Source: Gorillibacterium massiliense (GTDB taxonomy: Bacteria > Bacillota > Bacilli > Paenibacillales > NBRC-103111). From it: DNA of 54,307 nt. Position numbers and translations under genes: made by a program. The notes beneath the pieces are model-generated. The model had not been told where the DNA came from. It saw only the letters and a list, made by a program, of their open reading frames with translations, and searched no databases. This document shows positions 9,003 to 17,953 of this stretch, piece after piece. Every line of letters starts with the position of its first letter. The stretch's first letter is position 1. The stretch covers positions 1 to 54,307 of the forward strand of contig NZ_CBQR020000072.1 of the NCBI RefSeq assembly GCF_000455485.1. Reading direction: 5' to 3'.

Positions 9003-9044
9003 CTTTTGTTTACGCGTTTCGACATACCCGAAGGTAAACAAAAG
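9003..9044. promoter_or_regulatory. 11-bp inverted repeat, candidate operator
   Basis: Perfect 11-base arms CTTTTGTTTAC and GTAAACAAAAG are separated by 20 bases. They lie in the divergent intergenic region between the sensor kinase gene and the secreted propeller gene. A spaced dyad fits binding by a dimeric AraC-type regulator such as the YesN-type protein of this locus. This is inference from position and symmetry. The arms are too far apart for a compact terminator and no T run follows. Confidence 0.5.
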
Positions 9045-9145
9045 ACAGTCAAAAGATCGAAGCTGACAAGGGTTTCGGACGGCCATTACGATGAAGGAGG
9101 CGGGCCATGGGTCCGCCCCATCCGATTCATCAAGGAGGACGTTTT

Positions 9146-10576
9146 GTGAAAACGAGGGTAAGCTGGTGTTTTGCGGTGTTGGCGCTGGTGCTTCTTGTTC
9201 TCTTGCCTTGGCAGACGGCGACGGCCGCGGTTCTGTGGGACACGGGAAATCTTGCCAAAGTTTACGATCCGGCAGGCAGCCGGTATGCCTATGCTCCCGC
9301 GGTTATCCGCGAAGGGAATACCGAGCATATGTGGACCTGCCATAACGAGGAAGACGGGGTGATCAAGGACAGCATCTATTATACCCGCATCGAAAACGGA
9401 GTCGTGGCGGAATCCCACCCCGTGCTTCAGGCTGGGGCGACCGGTACGTGGGACAGCTTTCACGTCTGCGATCCCACTGTGATCGCGGGAAAGTTCTTGT
9501 TCCAGGGAACCGAATATAACTATGCACTCTTCTATTTGGGGAACGACTTGAACATGAGCGCCCATAATCAAATCGGCGTCGCCTTCGCTACGGAGCTTTC
9601 CGGCGAATGGGTAAAATATCCGGACCCCATCGTGGCGTACCCCAATGACGGATACTGGGGAGTCGGCCAACCGTCGGCTACCAGCGTGGACGGCCAAGGA
9701 CGCCTGCTGCTCTTTTTCACCAAAGGGGATGCCGCCGCCACCGGAGGATATCGCATCGATATGAACCTGAGGGACATGAGCGATCCCGTCATCGGAGACG
9801 CCGTTCCGCTGACAACGAACGGACTAACGGATGCCAACGGGCAGCCGGATTGGCTCAATAATTTCGATATCACCTATGATCCGAGCCGGGACCGTTTCAT
9901 CGCTATCCGGGAACTTCATCCCTATCCATCCACTCAGCCGAATTATATCAGCGAAAGTCTGCAAATCGTGAGCATAGACGGAGGCTCGGTATGGGGCGGG
10001 GGAGGAACATGGAAGGTGGAAGGCGTTTTGGGGAGCCCACAAACCGGGTTTCCACGAAACCACAACGGAGGGCTGCTTCGCACGGTAAACGGGATGCTTC
10101 CCGATCCGACCGCGGTGGAGGCGTATTTCACCGACAGCGATGCGGCGCCGAATCTCAGCGGTCGGGCGGAATATACGTATGACATCTGGCGGATAAAAGG
10201 CACTTTGAACGATGCGGATATCGTGACGGAGAAAAAGCTGGAGCACTTCAAGAGCAGCCATTTTGCCGTATCGTCGATGACGCTTAACGCCACCTCCAAT
10301 CAAATCGGCATACAGGGAATGCTAGACCTGAAAAAGATAAAGCCGTGGCTAAACGAAACGGTCTGGATCGGCTACCGGGTCTATGACGCAAAAGGCAACT
10401 TGACCGACGCGGGAACGGCCTACCGGGATGCAGCGGATGCCTCCGGCGCCTTCCGAATCTCCTTTCCAAAGCCGAAAGGGTTGGCTCATGACGAAGGCCG
10501 GCTGGAAGTTTACCTGCTGAACGCGAAAGGAAAGCCCATCGACTCGGCTGCAAGCAAGGTGACGTTTTCGTTCTAA
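9146..10576 (+). CDS. Secreted five-bladed beta-propeller glycosidase-like protein
   Basis: The 476-residue protein starts at a GTG placed 6 bases after AAGGAGG. An upstream ATG at 9107 is in frame but has no such site. The signal peptide (KTRVSWCFAVLALVLLVLLPWQTATAA) ends near residue 28. Residues 30-360 form a propeller domain sharing HVCDPTVI, HNQIGVAFA and TGFPRNHNGG motifs with the cytoplasmic paralogue at 676-1746. Residues about 370-476 look like a separate beta-sandwich domain (VWIGYRVYDAKGNL, RLEVYLLNAKGKPID), perhaps carbohydrate-binding. Likely role: extracellular binding or cleavage of the polysaccharide whose products the neighbouring transporter imports. Confidence 0.65.
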   Translation: MKTRVSWCFAVLALVLLVLLPWQTATAAVLWDTGNLAKVYDPAGSRYAYAPAVIREGNTEHMWTCHNEEDGVIKDSIYYTRIENGVVAESHPVLQAGATGTWDSFHVCDPTVIAGKFLFQGTEYNYALFYLGNDLNMSAHNQIGVAFATELSGEWVKYPDPIVAYPNDGYWGVGQPSATSVDGQGRLLLFFTKGDAAATGGYRIDMNLRDMSDPVIGDAVPLTTNGLTDANGQPDWLNNFDITYDPSRDRFIAIRELHPYPSTQPNYISESLQIVSIDGGSVWGGGGTWKVEGVLGSPQTGFPRNHNGGLLRTVNGMLPDPTAVEAYFTDSDAAPNLSGRAEYTYDIWRIKGTLNDADIVTEKKLEHFKSSHFAVSSMTLNATSNQIGIQGMLDLKKIKPWLNETVWIGYRVYDAKGNLTDAGTAYRDAADASGAFRISFPKPKGLAHDEGRLEVYLLNAKGKPIDSAASKVTFSF

Positions 10577-10618
10577 TTGCTTAGCATGGGTATTAACGAA
10601 GTGAAGATGAACGCTTAT

Positions 10619-10645
10619 AACCGCTCCCTTATGGGGGCGGTTTTT
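10619..10645 (+). terminator. Rho-independent terminator
   Basis: AACCGCTCCC pairs with GGGGGCGGTT across a TTAT loop and is followed by a T run. It closes the secreted propeller transcription unit. Confidence 0.8.
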
Positions 10646-10776
10646 CCGTATCTGTTCATGCAAGTTCCGCAATTCGGGATGAAGTTCTTTTTTTCTAAAA
10701 GTCTCCCTTGTTTCTCAAAGCTTTCTGCTTCATCATTTCATTATGAGATAGTTAATTTGAAAGGGAGAGTCGATTC

Positions 10777-11691
10777 ATGAACCTGACTGATTTCGTCATC
10801 CGAAATCCGCAAGACGAGGATGTCGAGAATATTGCCAAATTAGATTTCGTCCTGAAATTGCTTATTTTGTATCATGGCGATTATGACAAGAAGAATATGT
10901 TTTGCGCCGTGAACGGGGAAAACGAGATTGTGGCGGTCGCCCACCTGATGCGTCACGACACATTCGATGCGGTAGGACACGATGATGAAAAGGATTTTGT
11001 CCGCTTTCTCACCTTTGAAATGGCCTTTGGGGAAAATGGCGAGGATGAAGCAATAAAAGTAGCTCTTACCGATGCGTTGATCAAACGCGCACGAGAAATC
11101 AAGGCGCAGCATCCGGAAAAACGCATTGTCATGGCCCAGTATATGGATGCGGATGATCTCACGGGGTTAAGCTATTATTTGACCCGAGGGTTTACTATAT
11201 TTGAGAACATCGTTGTTTACAAGTTTGATCTGAACCGGGACATTCCCTGTTATCCGCTGCCGGAGGGCGTGGAGATAAAGCCTTTTGTGCTGGATAACGA
11301 CGCGGCTTTGAAGCAATTCAACCAAGCGGAGCTGGCTTCTTTCGACGGGGTGGCATGGAGTCTGAACCATTTGCGTTGGATGCAGGGATCGCCGGAAATG
11401 ATCAATTTTTGCGCCTTCAGCGGTAACGAAATGATCGGCAATACCTCTACATGGAGAATTACAGAGGAACGAAGCGCGACGGAAAATGTGTTCGTCACTC
11501 CGGAATGGCGCAAGCAAGGCATCGCCCGCAACATCATCTGCGCCGCGCTGGAGCATCTGAAGCAGCAGGGCAAAACCATCGCGACCTTGGGCACCCGCGG
11601 GACCAACCGGAAAGCGATCCGCCTTTACACTCAGATCGGTTATGAGTTGTATGGGTTTCGGTTTACGGTTGGGATGGAGATTGGGGAGTAG
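10777..11691 (+). CDS. GNAT family N-acetyltransferase, two-domain
   Basis: The 304-residue cytoplasmic protein carries two GNAT-like halves. The C-terminal half has a clear acetyl-CoA motif: NVFVTPEWRKQGIARNIICAALEHLKQ near residues 228-255, then NRKAIRLYTQIGYELYG. The N-terminal half (about 1-150) keeps the overall pattern with a weaker CoA loop, ending in LSYYLTRGFTIFENIVVYKFDL. The substrate cannot be read from sequence. It has its own GGGAG binding site 7 bases before the ATG and appears to be a single-gene unit between terminators. Confidence 0.8.
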   Translation: MNLTDFVIRNPQDEDVENIAKLDFVLKLLILYHGDYDKKNMFCAVNGENEIVAVAHLMRHDTFDAVGHDDEKDFVRFLTFEMAFGENGEDEAIKVALTDALIKRAREIKAQHPEKRIVMAQYMDADDLTGLSYYLTRGFTIFENIVVYKFDLNRDIPCYPLPEGVEIKPFVLDNDAALKQFNQAELASFDGVAWSLNHLRWMQGSPEMINFCAFSGNEMIGNTSTWRITEERSATENVFVTPEWRKQGIARNIICAALEHLKQQGKTIATLGTRGTNRKAIRLYTQIGYELYGFRFTVGMEIGE

Positions 11692-11714
11692 GAGGAAGTT
11701 CGGAGTAACGTTAG

Positions 11715-11743
11715 AAAGTCCGTCGATGTGGCGGGCTTTTTTT
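11715..11743 (+). terminator. Rho-independent terminator
   Basis: AAAGTCCGTC and GGCGGGCTTT pair with two wobble pairs and are followed by seven Ts. It ends the GNAT gene unit. Confidence 0.7.
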
Positions 11744-11827
11744 GTTAGAGCTATGATAAGATACTAGCAGGTAGTTTCATTTTGTACGGCGCGGTTGTGT
11801 TGTATGGATATATGAAGGAGTTAGTAT

Positions 11828-12535
11828 GTGATGAATAAATTATTATTGAAGTTTGTTAATCTATTGCCAGAACCTTTACTAATCATGTTTGTTAGGTTTT
11901 ATGTTAATTTGCAGATAAAAAGGCATGCAAGGTTAGATGTAAAAGGTCTTGAAAATTTAGACTGTGATTTTAAAAGGCCCTATTTGTTTGTATGCAATCA
12001 TTTAAGTAATTCTGATGGTTTAGTATTGAATAAAGTATTGGAAAAAGAGAATATGATCTTTTTAGCTGGGAAAAAATTAGAATCGAATTCCATGACAAAT
12101 TTGGGTTTTAAAATCGTGAGAACCATCCCAATATTGCCAAATTCACCTGACAAAGATGCGATCAAAAAGGTCATTAGCGCTGTAAAAGAAGGCAACAACA
12201 TGTTAATATTTCCCGAAGGGACACGGAGCAGATCGGCAACGATGCTTGAAGGGAAAAAAGGAATTCTGCTCTTTGCAAAGCTCACCAACGCTCCGATAGT
12301 GCCAATAGGGATTTGGGGTACAGAAAAATTTATGCCTATAAAAAATGATATGGGTAAAGAAGCATTTTGTGATGCTGATATAAATATTAACATTGGTGAA
12401 GTTTTCAATCTGCCTAAAAAAAGCGATGATGAGACCAAAGGAAACTGGGAAGCGGATTGTTTAAATCACATTATGATGAAAATTGCTGAACTTTTGCCAA
12501 GAGAATATAGGGGGATTTATGATAACAAAATGTAA
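11828..12535 (+). CDS. 1-acyl-sn-glycerol-3-phosphate acyltransferase (PlsC family)
   Basis: The 235-residue membrane-associated acyltransferase transfers a fatty acyl group to lysophosphatidic acid or a similar acceptor. The catalytic H(X)4D motif is NHLSNSD (H58, D63), followed by the substrate-binding FPEGTRS block near residues 133-139 and a later VPIGIWG motif. The reading frame opens at a GTG (11828) with an ATG one codon later; AAGGAG lies 7 to 10 bases upstream, so either may be used. The gene is much richer in A and T than its neighbours, which suggests acquisition by transfer. It stands alone between two terminators. Confidence 0.85.
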   Translation: MMNKLLLKFVNLLPEPLLIMFVRFYVNLQIKRHARLDVKGLENLDCDFKRPYLFVCNHLSNSDGLVLNKVLEKENMIFLAGKKLESNSMTNLGFKIVRTIPILPNSPDKDAIKKVISAVKEGNNMLIFPEGTRSRSATMLEGKKGILLFAKLTNAPIVPIGIWGTEKFMPIKNDMGKEAFCDADININIGEVFNLPKKSDDETKGNWEADCLNHIMMKIAELLPREYRGIYDNKM

Positions 12536-12561
12536 ATTTTACCGCGTTTGCAATCCCAGAG

Positions 12562-12594
12562 GATAGGGCAATTTACGCCCTGTCTTATTTTTTT
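12562..12594 (+). terminator. Rho-independent terminator
   Basis: GATAGGGC and GCCCTGTC pair around a seven-base loop, followed by TTATTTTTTT, just after the PlsC-type gene. Confidence 0.7.
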
Positions 12595-12647
12595 GCCAAA
12601 ATATCATTTCACCCCTTGACGTATTTCTGGATTTGCACCTAATGGAT

Positions 12648-12653
12648 TATAAT
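12648..12653 (+). promoter_or_regulatory. Candidate -10 box of the alpha-galactosidase gene
   Basis: A perfect TATAAT lies 41 bases before the ATG of the GH36 gene. The only good -35 hexamer (TTGACG at 12616-12621) is 26 bases away, too far for a normal sigma-A promoter, so an activator may be needed. Confidence 0.4.
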
Positions 12654-12694
12654 GGGGGAAGGACTCGCCGACTCTAAGAAAAAGGGAGATTTCC

Positions 12695-14806
12695 ATGACT
12701 CGCATACATATCCACGAAAACCGTATCCACATGGTGCTGGACATTACCGCCGACAACCAGGTGAAGCTGCTTCATTTTTCGGCTCAGCCTTTTGATGAAA
12801 AAGACATCGTCGCGAAGACGCGGGAAGGCAGCTTTAATCTGGTGGAACTCAATTTATCGGGACTGGACAGGCCGCTCGAGCGCCATGGCACGAAGTACAT
12901 CGTGACGGCTCCGGGCTACCGGATGCAGTACGACAGCCACAAAGACTACCGCAACGCTCTCGGCCGTAAGCTAGAAGTGACGACCTTTGACGCGGAAACC
13001 GGGGTTTATGTGACTAGCCATATTCAGTTTTATGACGGCATTTCCGTTATCCGGGCGTACAGCGAGGTGGTCAACCGGGGTGCGGAAACGCAAACCTTGG
13101 AGTACATATCCTCTTTTAACTATACCGGCATTGAAAAAGAAGGCATTCTGCCCCGTGACGAAAAAATGCTGCTGAAAATCCCCCACAATTCCTGGCAGCG
13201 GGAGATGGACTGGAAGAGCTACACGCTGGATCAGTTGGGCCTATCGCAATCGCAGCAGGTTGTCGAGCAGCGTTCCTCGAAAGCCATCGGTGTTACAAAC
13301 ACAGGGAACTGGTCTACGAAGGAATACCTCCCCATGGGCTATCTCGAAAATCGGGAGACGGCAAGCAATCTGTTTTGGCAGATTGAGCATAACGGCTCCT
13401 GGCACTGGGAGATCTCTGACCAGACGGCTCATTTGTATTTGGCGTTAAGCGGTCCGACGGAACAGGAATCTCACTGGTTTAAAAATCTAGCGCAAGGCGA
13501 TTCCTTCGTATCGGTTCCCGTTGCGGTTGGAGTAGCAGTGGGCGGTTTTGACCAGGCCATGGGAGAACTGACCCGCTACCGGCGAGTCATCCGCAGGTCT
13601 AACGAAGATAATGAGAGCTTGGCGATTATTTTCAACGACTATATGAACTGCTTATGGGCTGACCCGACGACGGAAAAAGAACTGCCCCTCATCGACGCTG
13701 CGGCGGAAGCGGGCTGCGAATATTTTTGTATCGACGCGGGTTGGTATTCCCCCGGTTTCTGGTGGGACAATGTCGGTGAGTGGCGGGAGTCCCGTGAACG
13801 GTTTCCGAACGGGCTGATCGAAGTCACTGATTATATCCGCAAGAAAGGCATGATCCCGGGAGTTTGGCTTGAAATTGAAGTCATGGGCATCAAATGCCCG
13901 AAAGCAAAGGAAGTACCAGAGGATTGGTTCTTTACCCGGCATGGCAAAAAGGTCCACGACCGCTCCCGGTATCAGTTGGACTTCCGCAATCCCCAGGTGG
14001 TGGAGCATGCTAACGAAGTGATCGACCGGCTGGTGGCGGACTATGGCGTCGGATACATCAAAATGGATTACAACATTGAGCCGGGAATCGGTACAGAGCT
14101 TTACGCCGACAGCATCGGCGAGGGACTGTTGGAGCACGAGCGGGCTTATCTCGCTTGGTTGGACGGGATTTTTGCCAGATATCCGCATCTCATCATCGAA
14201 AATTGCTCCAGCGGGGGCTTACGGATCGACTACGCCATGCTGCAGCGGCATTCCATCCAGTCTACCAGCGACCAAGAAGATTACCGGCGTTATGCCACCA
14301 TCGCTGCCAACTCTCCGTCCGGCCTCACTCCCGAACAATCGGCCATCTGGTCGTATCCGCTGACGGAGGGAGACAAGGAAGAAGTTGTGTTCAACATGGT
14401 GAACGCCATGTTGCTGCGTATCCATCAAAGCGGCCATCTGGTCCACATTAACGCCGAGAGAAAGGCACTTGTGAAGGAGGCGCTGGATTGTTATAAGACG
14501 ATCCGGCATGACATCAAGACGGCGCTGCCGTTTTGGCCTCTTGGACTCTCCAAGTTCGCTGATCCTTGGGTAAGCCTCGGCTTGCGTACGGAGCATAAGC
14601 AGTATGTTGCCATTTGGCGTAGAAACAGCGAAACCGGCACCTGCACGCTGCCGATCGCTTATACAGGCGGTCGTAAAGTCACCGTCCGCTGCGCTTATCC
14701 ATCTTTCGAGGACTGCGAGTATGCTTGGAACGCCGGGAACCAAACTTTGACGGTGAACCTGCCGAAGACGTATAGTGCGAGGTTGTTTGAGATTACGTTG
14801 GAATGA
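12695..14806 (+). CDS. Alpha-galactosidase, glycoside hydrolase family 36
   Basis: The 703-residue enzyme lacks a signal peptide and should hydrolyse terminal alpha-galactosides (melibiose, raffinose family sugars) inside the cell. An N-terminal beta-supersandwich spans about 1-300. The TIM barrel then carries the substrate-contacting CIDAGWYSPGFWW (near 345-357), the nucleophile in YIKMDYNIEPG (D458), the ENCSSGGLRIDYAML block, and the acid/base in STSDQEDYRRY (D526). A C-terminal beta domain follows. The ATG has GGGAG 8 bases upstream. No transporter gene is adjacent and a terminator follows, so it seems to be monocistronic. Confidence 0.9.
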   Translation: MTRIHIHENRIHMVLDITADNQVKLLHFSAQPFDEKDIVAKTREGSFNLVELNLSGLDRPLERHGTKYIVTAPGYRMQYDSHKDYRNALGRKLEVTTFDAETGVYVTSHIQFYDGISVIRAYSEVVNRGAETQTLEYISSFNYTGIEKEGILPRDEKMLLKIPHNSWQREMDWKSYTLDQLGLSQSQQVVEQRSSKAIGVTNTGNWSTKEYLPMGYLENRETASNLFWQIEHNGSWHWEISDQTAHLYLALSGPTEQESHWFKNLAQGDSFVSVPVAVGVAVGGFDQAMGELTRYRRVIRRSNEDNESLAIIFNDYMNCLWADPTTEKELPLIDAAAEAGCEYFCIDAGWYSPGFWWDNVGEWRESRERFPNGLIEVTDYIRKKGMIPGVWLEIEVMGIKCPKAKEVPEDWFFTRHGKKVHDRSRYQLDFRNPQVVEHANEVIDRLVADYGVGYIKMDYNIEPGIGTELYADSIGEGLLEHERAYLAWLDGIFARYPHLIIENCSSGGLRIDYAMLQRHSIQSTSDQEDYRRYATIAANSPSGLTPEQSAIWSYPLTEGDKEEVVFNMVNAMLLRIHQSGHLVHINAERKALVKEALDCYKTIRHDIKTALPFWPLGLSKFADPWVSLGLRTEHKQYVAIWRRNSETGTCTLPIAYTGGRKVTVRCAYPSFEDCEYAWNAGNQTLTVNLPKTYSARLFEITLE

Positions 14807-14830
14807 ACTTGATGATAAGGAAATATAGAA

Positions 14831-14874
14831 GCAAGCGATCACAGGATGTTGAATCCGGGGTCGCTTGTTTTTTT
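14831..14874 (+). terminator. Rho-independent terminator of the alpha-galactosidase gene
   Basis: CAAGCGA pairs with TCGCTTG and is followed by seven Ts. The loop is long (about 20 bases). Confidence 0.65.
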
Positions 14875-15041
14875 GCGAGCATGCCGCTCTTCCACTAAGA
14901 AGCTAGTTCTCCCATGCGACACCATTCAAGAAACGAAAAATTCGAGGGACTTTACGGTTGCGCAAGTAACATCCCATCGAGATTGAGGCTTTCTTTGAAT
15001 AATCCAATAATGGAATAATCTCCTCGCTATAGCTTGATCTT

Positions 15042-15077
15042 AACGTCCGTTTCGTATCGTGGAGCGGACGTTTTTTT
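15042..15077 (+). terminator. Orphan rho-independent terminator
   Basis: AACGTCCG and CGGACGTT form a perfect 8-bp stem followed by seven Ts. No coding region precedes it within 230 bases. Confidence 0.65.
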
Positions 15078-15107
15078 CTGCGATACCGCCGCATTGTTTA
15101 TAAACGA

Positions 15108-15137
15108 TTGATCGCTGAACCTCCGAATCTCTATAAT
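15108..15137 (+). promoter_or_regulatory. Sigma-A promoter of the methyltransferase gene
   Basis: TTGATC (15108-15113) and a perfect TATAAT (15132-15137) are separated by 18 bases, 24 bases ahead of the ATG. Confidence 0.65.
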
Positions 15138-15161
15138 AAAGCTTGAAGCGGGGTGAAGGGC

Positions 15162-15911
15162 ATGAACGCCAGTGAGTACAAAGCTTTTTACGATGAAGTC
15201 GGGGTCGCCAACGGTTGGGATTTTTCCAGGGTAAAATGCATGACCGAAGGGACAAACTGGGACTTTTACACGGAAGTAACGAAAACATGCGCGAAGACGG
15301 ATCTACTGCTGGACATCGGCACGGGAGGCGGAGAAAAGATTCTGAGCATCGCCGATTCCGCTTTGCTACTGGTTGGCATTGATCAATCTTCTGGCATGAT
15401 TGAAACCGCAAAAAGGAATGCCGCCAGACCGGACATCCGCAATGTGCGCTTTTTTCAAATGGAAGCCGAGGAATTGGAGTTCCCAGAGGCATTTTTCGAC
15501 GTCGTTTCTTGCAGGCATTCCGGTTTTCAGGCTAGTGAGATCGCTAGGGTGTTAAAGAAGGGCGGAAGCTTCCTGACTCAGCAAGTAAGTGAAAACGATA
15601 AGCGAAACCTGAAAGAAGCCTTCGGCAGAGGACAGGCATGGGGCGAAGCGGATGGTGCTATGATGGGGCGTTATGTCGCAGAGTTGAAAGAAGCGGGCTT
15701 TGCGGAAATTCAGACCTTTGAATTCGATGATACCGAGTATTACGAGACGGCGGAGGATTTGATCTTTCTTTTAAAGCATACCCCGATCATTCCCGGTTTT
15801 GGGAGTAGCGAACGGGATTTTCACATCCTTCGGCAATTCGTTACGGAGCATCAAACGGAAAAAGGGGTACGAACAAACGCCGCCCGCTTCGTCATTACGG
15901 CCCGGTTATAG
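15162..15911 (+). CDS. SAM-dependent methyltransferase, class I
   Basis: The 249-residue enzyme carries the Rossmann-fold SAM motifs: [16 protein letters not shown] (motif I, near residues 50-65), [16 protein letters not shown] (acidic end of beta 2), a [21 protein letters not shown] block and the [15 protein letters not shown] post motif. The substrate is unknown. The ATG at 15162 has a GGGGTG site 7 bases upstream; an in-frame GTG at 15153 would add three residues. Its 3' end overlaps the convergent EamA gene by 6 bases. Confidence 0.8.
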   Translation: MNASEYKAFYDEVGVANGWDFSRVKCMTEGTNWDFYTEVTKTCAKTDLLLDIGTGGGEKILSIADSALLLVGIDQSSGMIETAKRNAARPDIRNVRFFQMEAEELEFPEAFFDVVSCRHSGFQASEIARVLKKGGSFLTQQVSENDKRNLKEAFGRGQAWGEADGAMMGRYVAELKEAGFAEIQTFEFDDTEYYETAEDLIFLLKHTPIIPGFGSSERDFHILRQFVTEHQTEKGVRTNAARFVITARL

Positions 15912-16847
15912 CGATTCCTCCCGGGAGACCGTCTGCATCGGTTTGAGCCTGCTTTTTGGTTTGAGCTTTTTCTCCGAGAGGAAGAGGCCTGCCAAGGTCA
16001 AGAAAGCTCCGGCGAGGGCAGATCCGGTTATATTTTCCTGCAAGATCAGATAGGATGCCACGATGGTGACGACAGGCACCAGATAGATATAAGCGCTGGT
16101 TTTCACCGCGCCGAGCACGCCCACGCACCAGTTCCAGGTGACGAAGCACAAGGCAGAAGCTCCGAGACCGAGGAACAGGATATTCAGCAGATTGACTGGA
16201 TCGGCAAATCGGGAGAGTTCAAGTCTCGTTCCGGACGTAAACTGTACCGGCATCATGAACACGAGACCGTAAAAGAACACCCTCCGGGTGCAGCCGATGG
16301 TCGGATAGCCGAGATCGCTGATTTTACGCATCAAAATGGAATACACGGCCCAGCAGACGCAGGCGAGAACGGCCAGAAAATCTCCCAAAGGGTTTAGCTT
16401 CAGGACATAGCTTCCGTTAAAGGTGATGAGGATGATGCCCAGAATAGCCACCCCGAAGCCGGCAAAAAAGGTCGGCCGCAGCGGTTCGCCTTTCAGAAAG
16501 AAATGGGCCAGAACCGCCGTGAAAAACGGAGCCACGGCCACGATGATCCCCACACTGGAAGCAAGCGTATAGGTAAGCGCGATATTTTCACAAAAAAAGT
16601 ACAAGGTGACGCCGCACAACCCCGCTCCGGCGAAGAGCAGCTCTTCCCGCAAGCTTTTCCATTTGATGAAATGGGGATGAACGGCGAGCAGTGCGACATA
16701 GCCGATGATGAAACGGAACAGCAGAATTTCAAAAGGGGAGAAATCGGACAAGAGCACTTTGGTTGAGATGAAGGTGGTGCCCCAAACGAAAATGGTGAAG
16801 AGGGCCGCCATGTGCCCGTAAACGATGGCTTGCTGTTTCAAATCCAT
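15906..16847 (-). CDS. EamA/DMT family transporter
   Basis: This 313-residue protein has about ten membrane helices arranged as two EamA repeats (roughly 10-145 and 155-290). It begins [32 protein letters not shown], typical of drug/metabolite exporters. The cargo is unknown. Its ATG overlaps the 3' end of the AraC-type regulator gene by 10 bases, so the two are translationally coupled and the regulator probably controls the exporter in response to its substrate. Confidence 0.88.
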   Translation of the reverse strand: MDLKQQAIVYGHMAALFTIFVWGTTFISTKVLLSDFSPFEILLFRFIIGYVALLAVHPHFIKWKSLREELLFAGAGLCGVTLYFFCENIALTYTLASSVGIIVAVAPFFTAVLAHFFLKGEPLRPTFFAGFGVAILGIILITFNGSYVLKLNPLGDFLAVLACVCWAVYSILMRKISDLGYPTIGCTRRVFFYGLVFMMPVQFTSGTRLELSRFADPVNLLNILFLGLGASALCFVTWNWCVGVLGAVKTSAYIYLVPVVTIVASYLILQENITGSALAGAFLTLAGLFLSEKKLKPKSRLKPMQTVSREESL

Positions 16848-17698
16848 ACCTTCCTTTCAACAGCGAACGATCCGGCGCAAGCTTCCGCAGAGAATATTCG
16901 CATGTATTGCCTGGGGGTCAACCCGATAAATTTTTTGAACGCATTAGTAAAATGGCTCTGATCGCTAAAGCCGGCGGCAAGGGCGGTTTCCATTGGGGAC
17001 CTTCCTTGTTCCAGCCATTTTTTCGCGTTGCCGATGCGAACCGTCATCAGATATTGGTAAGGGGAGATCCCCTTATACCGCGTGAATGTCCGCAAAAAAT
17101 GGTATTTGCTCATGTTCGCCAGCTTGCTTAATTCTTCAAGAGTGATTGCATGAGCGAAATGGGCTTCGAGGTAATCGCACACCGCCTTAAATTCGGAATC
17201 CGGCCTTTGCTCAAGAGGAGAAGCCAGCGGGACCGCATTATCCTGCAAAAGCTGGCCGATCAGGATCAGGTACAGCTCCTCCTTGATAAAGTCCGATTCG
17301 TCACCGCTGATCATGCGGTGCAGCTCTTTCAAGGAATCGGCAAGATCGGAGCCAGGCAGTACCGTTTCCGTAAAAACCGGCTCGAACGCTTGGCCCGTAA
17401 TCTCCAGCGCCGCTTTTTTCATGATGTCGGATTTGATGTTCAGGCAGCGGTAGTCCAAGGTTTTTCCGTCGATCTGTTCGCAGGAATGGACATCCCGCGG
17501 ATTGAAGAGGGTAATATCCCCGGGATTAATGATGTACTCTCTATTTTTGCAGGACAAGTACCGCTGCCCGGCTTCGATGAAGCCGATGACGTAGTAATCG
17601 TGGAAGTGGTCTGGGAACTTTTGCTTGATCCCCTCGAATCGGTACGTTTCGATCTGCAGGTCGGCGTCGTAGATGACGGTTCTTTTTTCGATGGGCAT
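16838..17698 (-). CDS. AraC family regulator with N-terminal cupin domain
   Basis: The 286-residue regulator has a cupin-like ligand-binding domain ([35 protein letters not shown], near residues 23-75) and a C-terminal AraC double helix-turn-helix ending [26 protein letters not shown]. The ATG at 17698 has a strong GGAGGAGGTG site; the reading frame extends further upstream but without a better start. The gene is followed directly and with overlap by the EamA exporter gene. Confidence 0.85.
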   Translation of the reverse strand: MPIEKRTVIYDADLQIETYRFEGIKQKFPDHFHDYYVIGFIEAGQRYLSCKNREYIINPGDITLFNPRDVHSCEQIDGKTLDYRCLNIKSDIMKKAALEITGQAFEPVFTETVLPGSDLADSLKELHRMISGDESDFIKEELYLILIGQLLQDNAVPLASPLEQRPDSEFKAVCDYLEAHFAHAITLEELSKLANMSKYHFLRTFTRYKGISPYQYLMTVRIGNAKKWLEQGRSPMETALAAGFSDQSHFTNAFKKFIGLTPRQYMRIFSAEACAGSFAVERKVWI

Positions 17699-17953
17699 GG
17701 TTGACGCACCTCCTCCTGTTCGGCTTAAAGCAAGGATACAGGAAAATCGAAGCAAAGGATTGGATGATATTGCTGGGTAGGTCACAGCTGGCTAAATGGG
17801 AGTAGCTTCCGGACGAATGATGGTTACAGATGACTTTAGTGCTTCATATGGCAAAAGTAAAGAGGGAAGCCAGAAACAATTTTTATAAGAAAATCTTCCA
17901 CGTTACCCTTATAATGAAGTCGAACTGGAATCGAATGGGAAGGTGTATGATTG

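Larger units (their letters stand above)
14807..15161. other. 355-base intergenic region with two terminators and a promoter
   Basis: This gap holds the alpha-galactosidase terminator, then about 165 bases in which I recognise nothing firm, then a second stand-alone terminator and the methyltransferase promoter. A 63-codon minus-strand frame crosses it but has no ribosome binding site and is not supported as a gene. The second terminator has no gene ahead of it, so a short untranslated RNA or a lost gene may lie at 14880-15040. Confidence 0.4.

Noticed and set aside
10577-10780. 67-codon plus-strand frame after the secreted propeller gene
   Set aside because: It runs through the terminator hairpin and has no ribosome binding site.
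14903-15094. 63-codon minus-strand frame
   Set aside because: The tail looks slightly protein-like, but there is no start signal and it crosses a terminator; I could not link it to a family.
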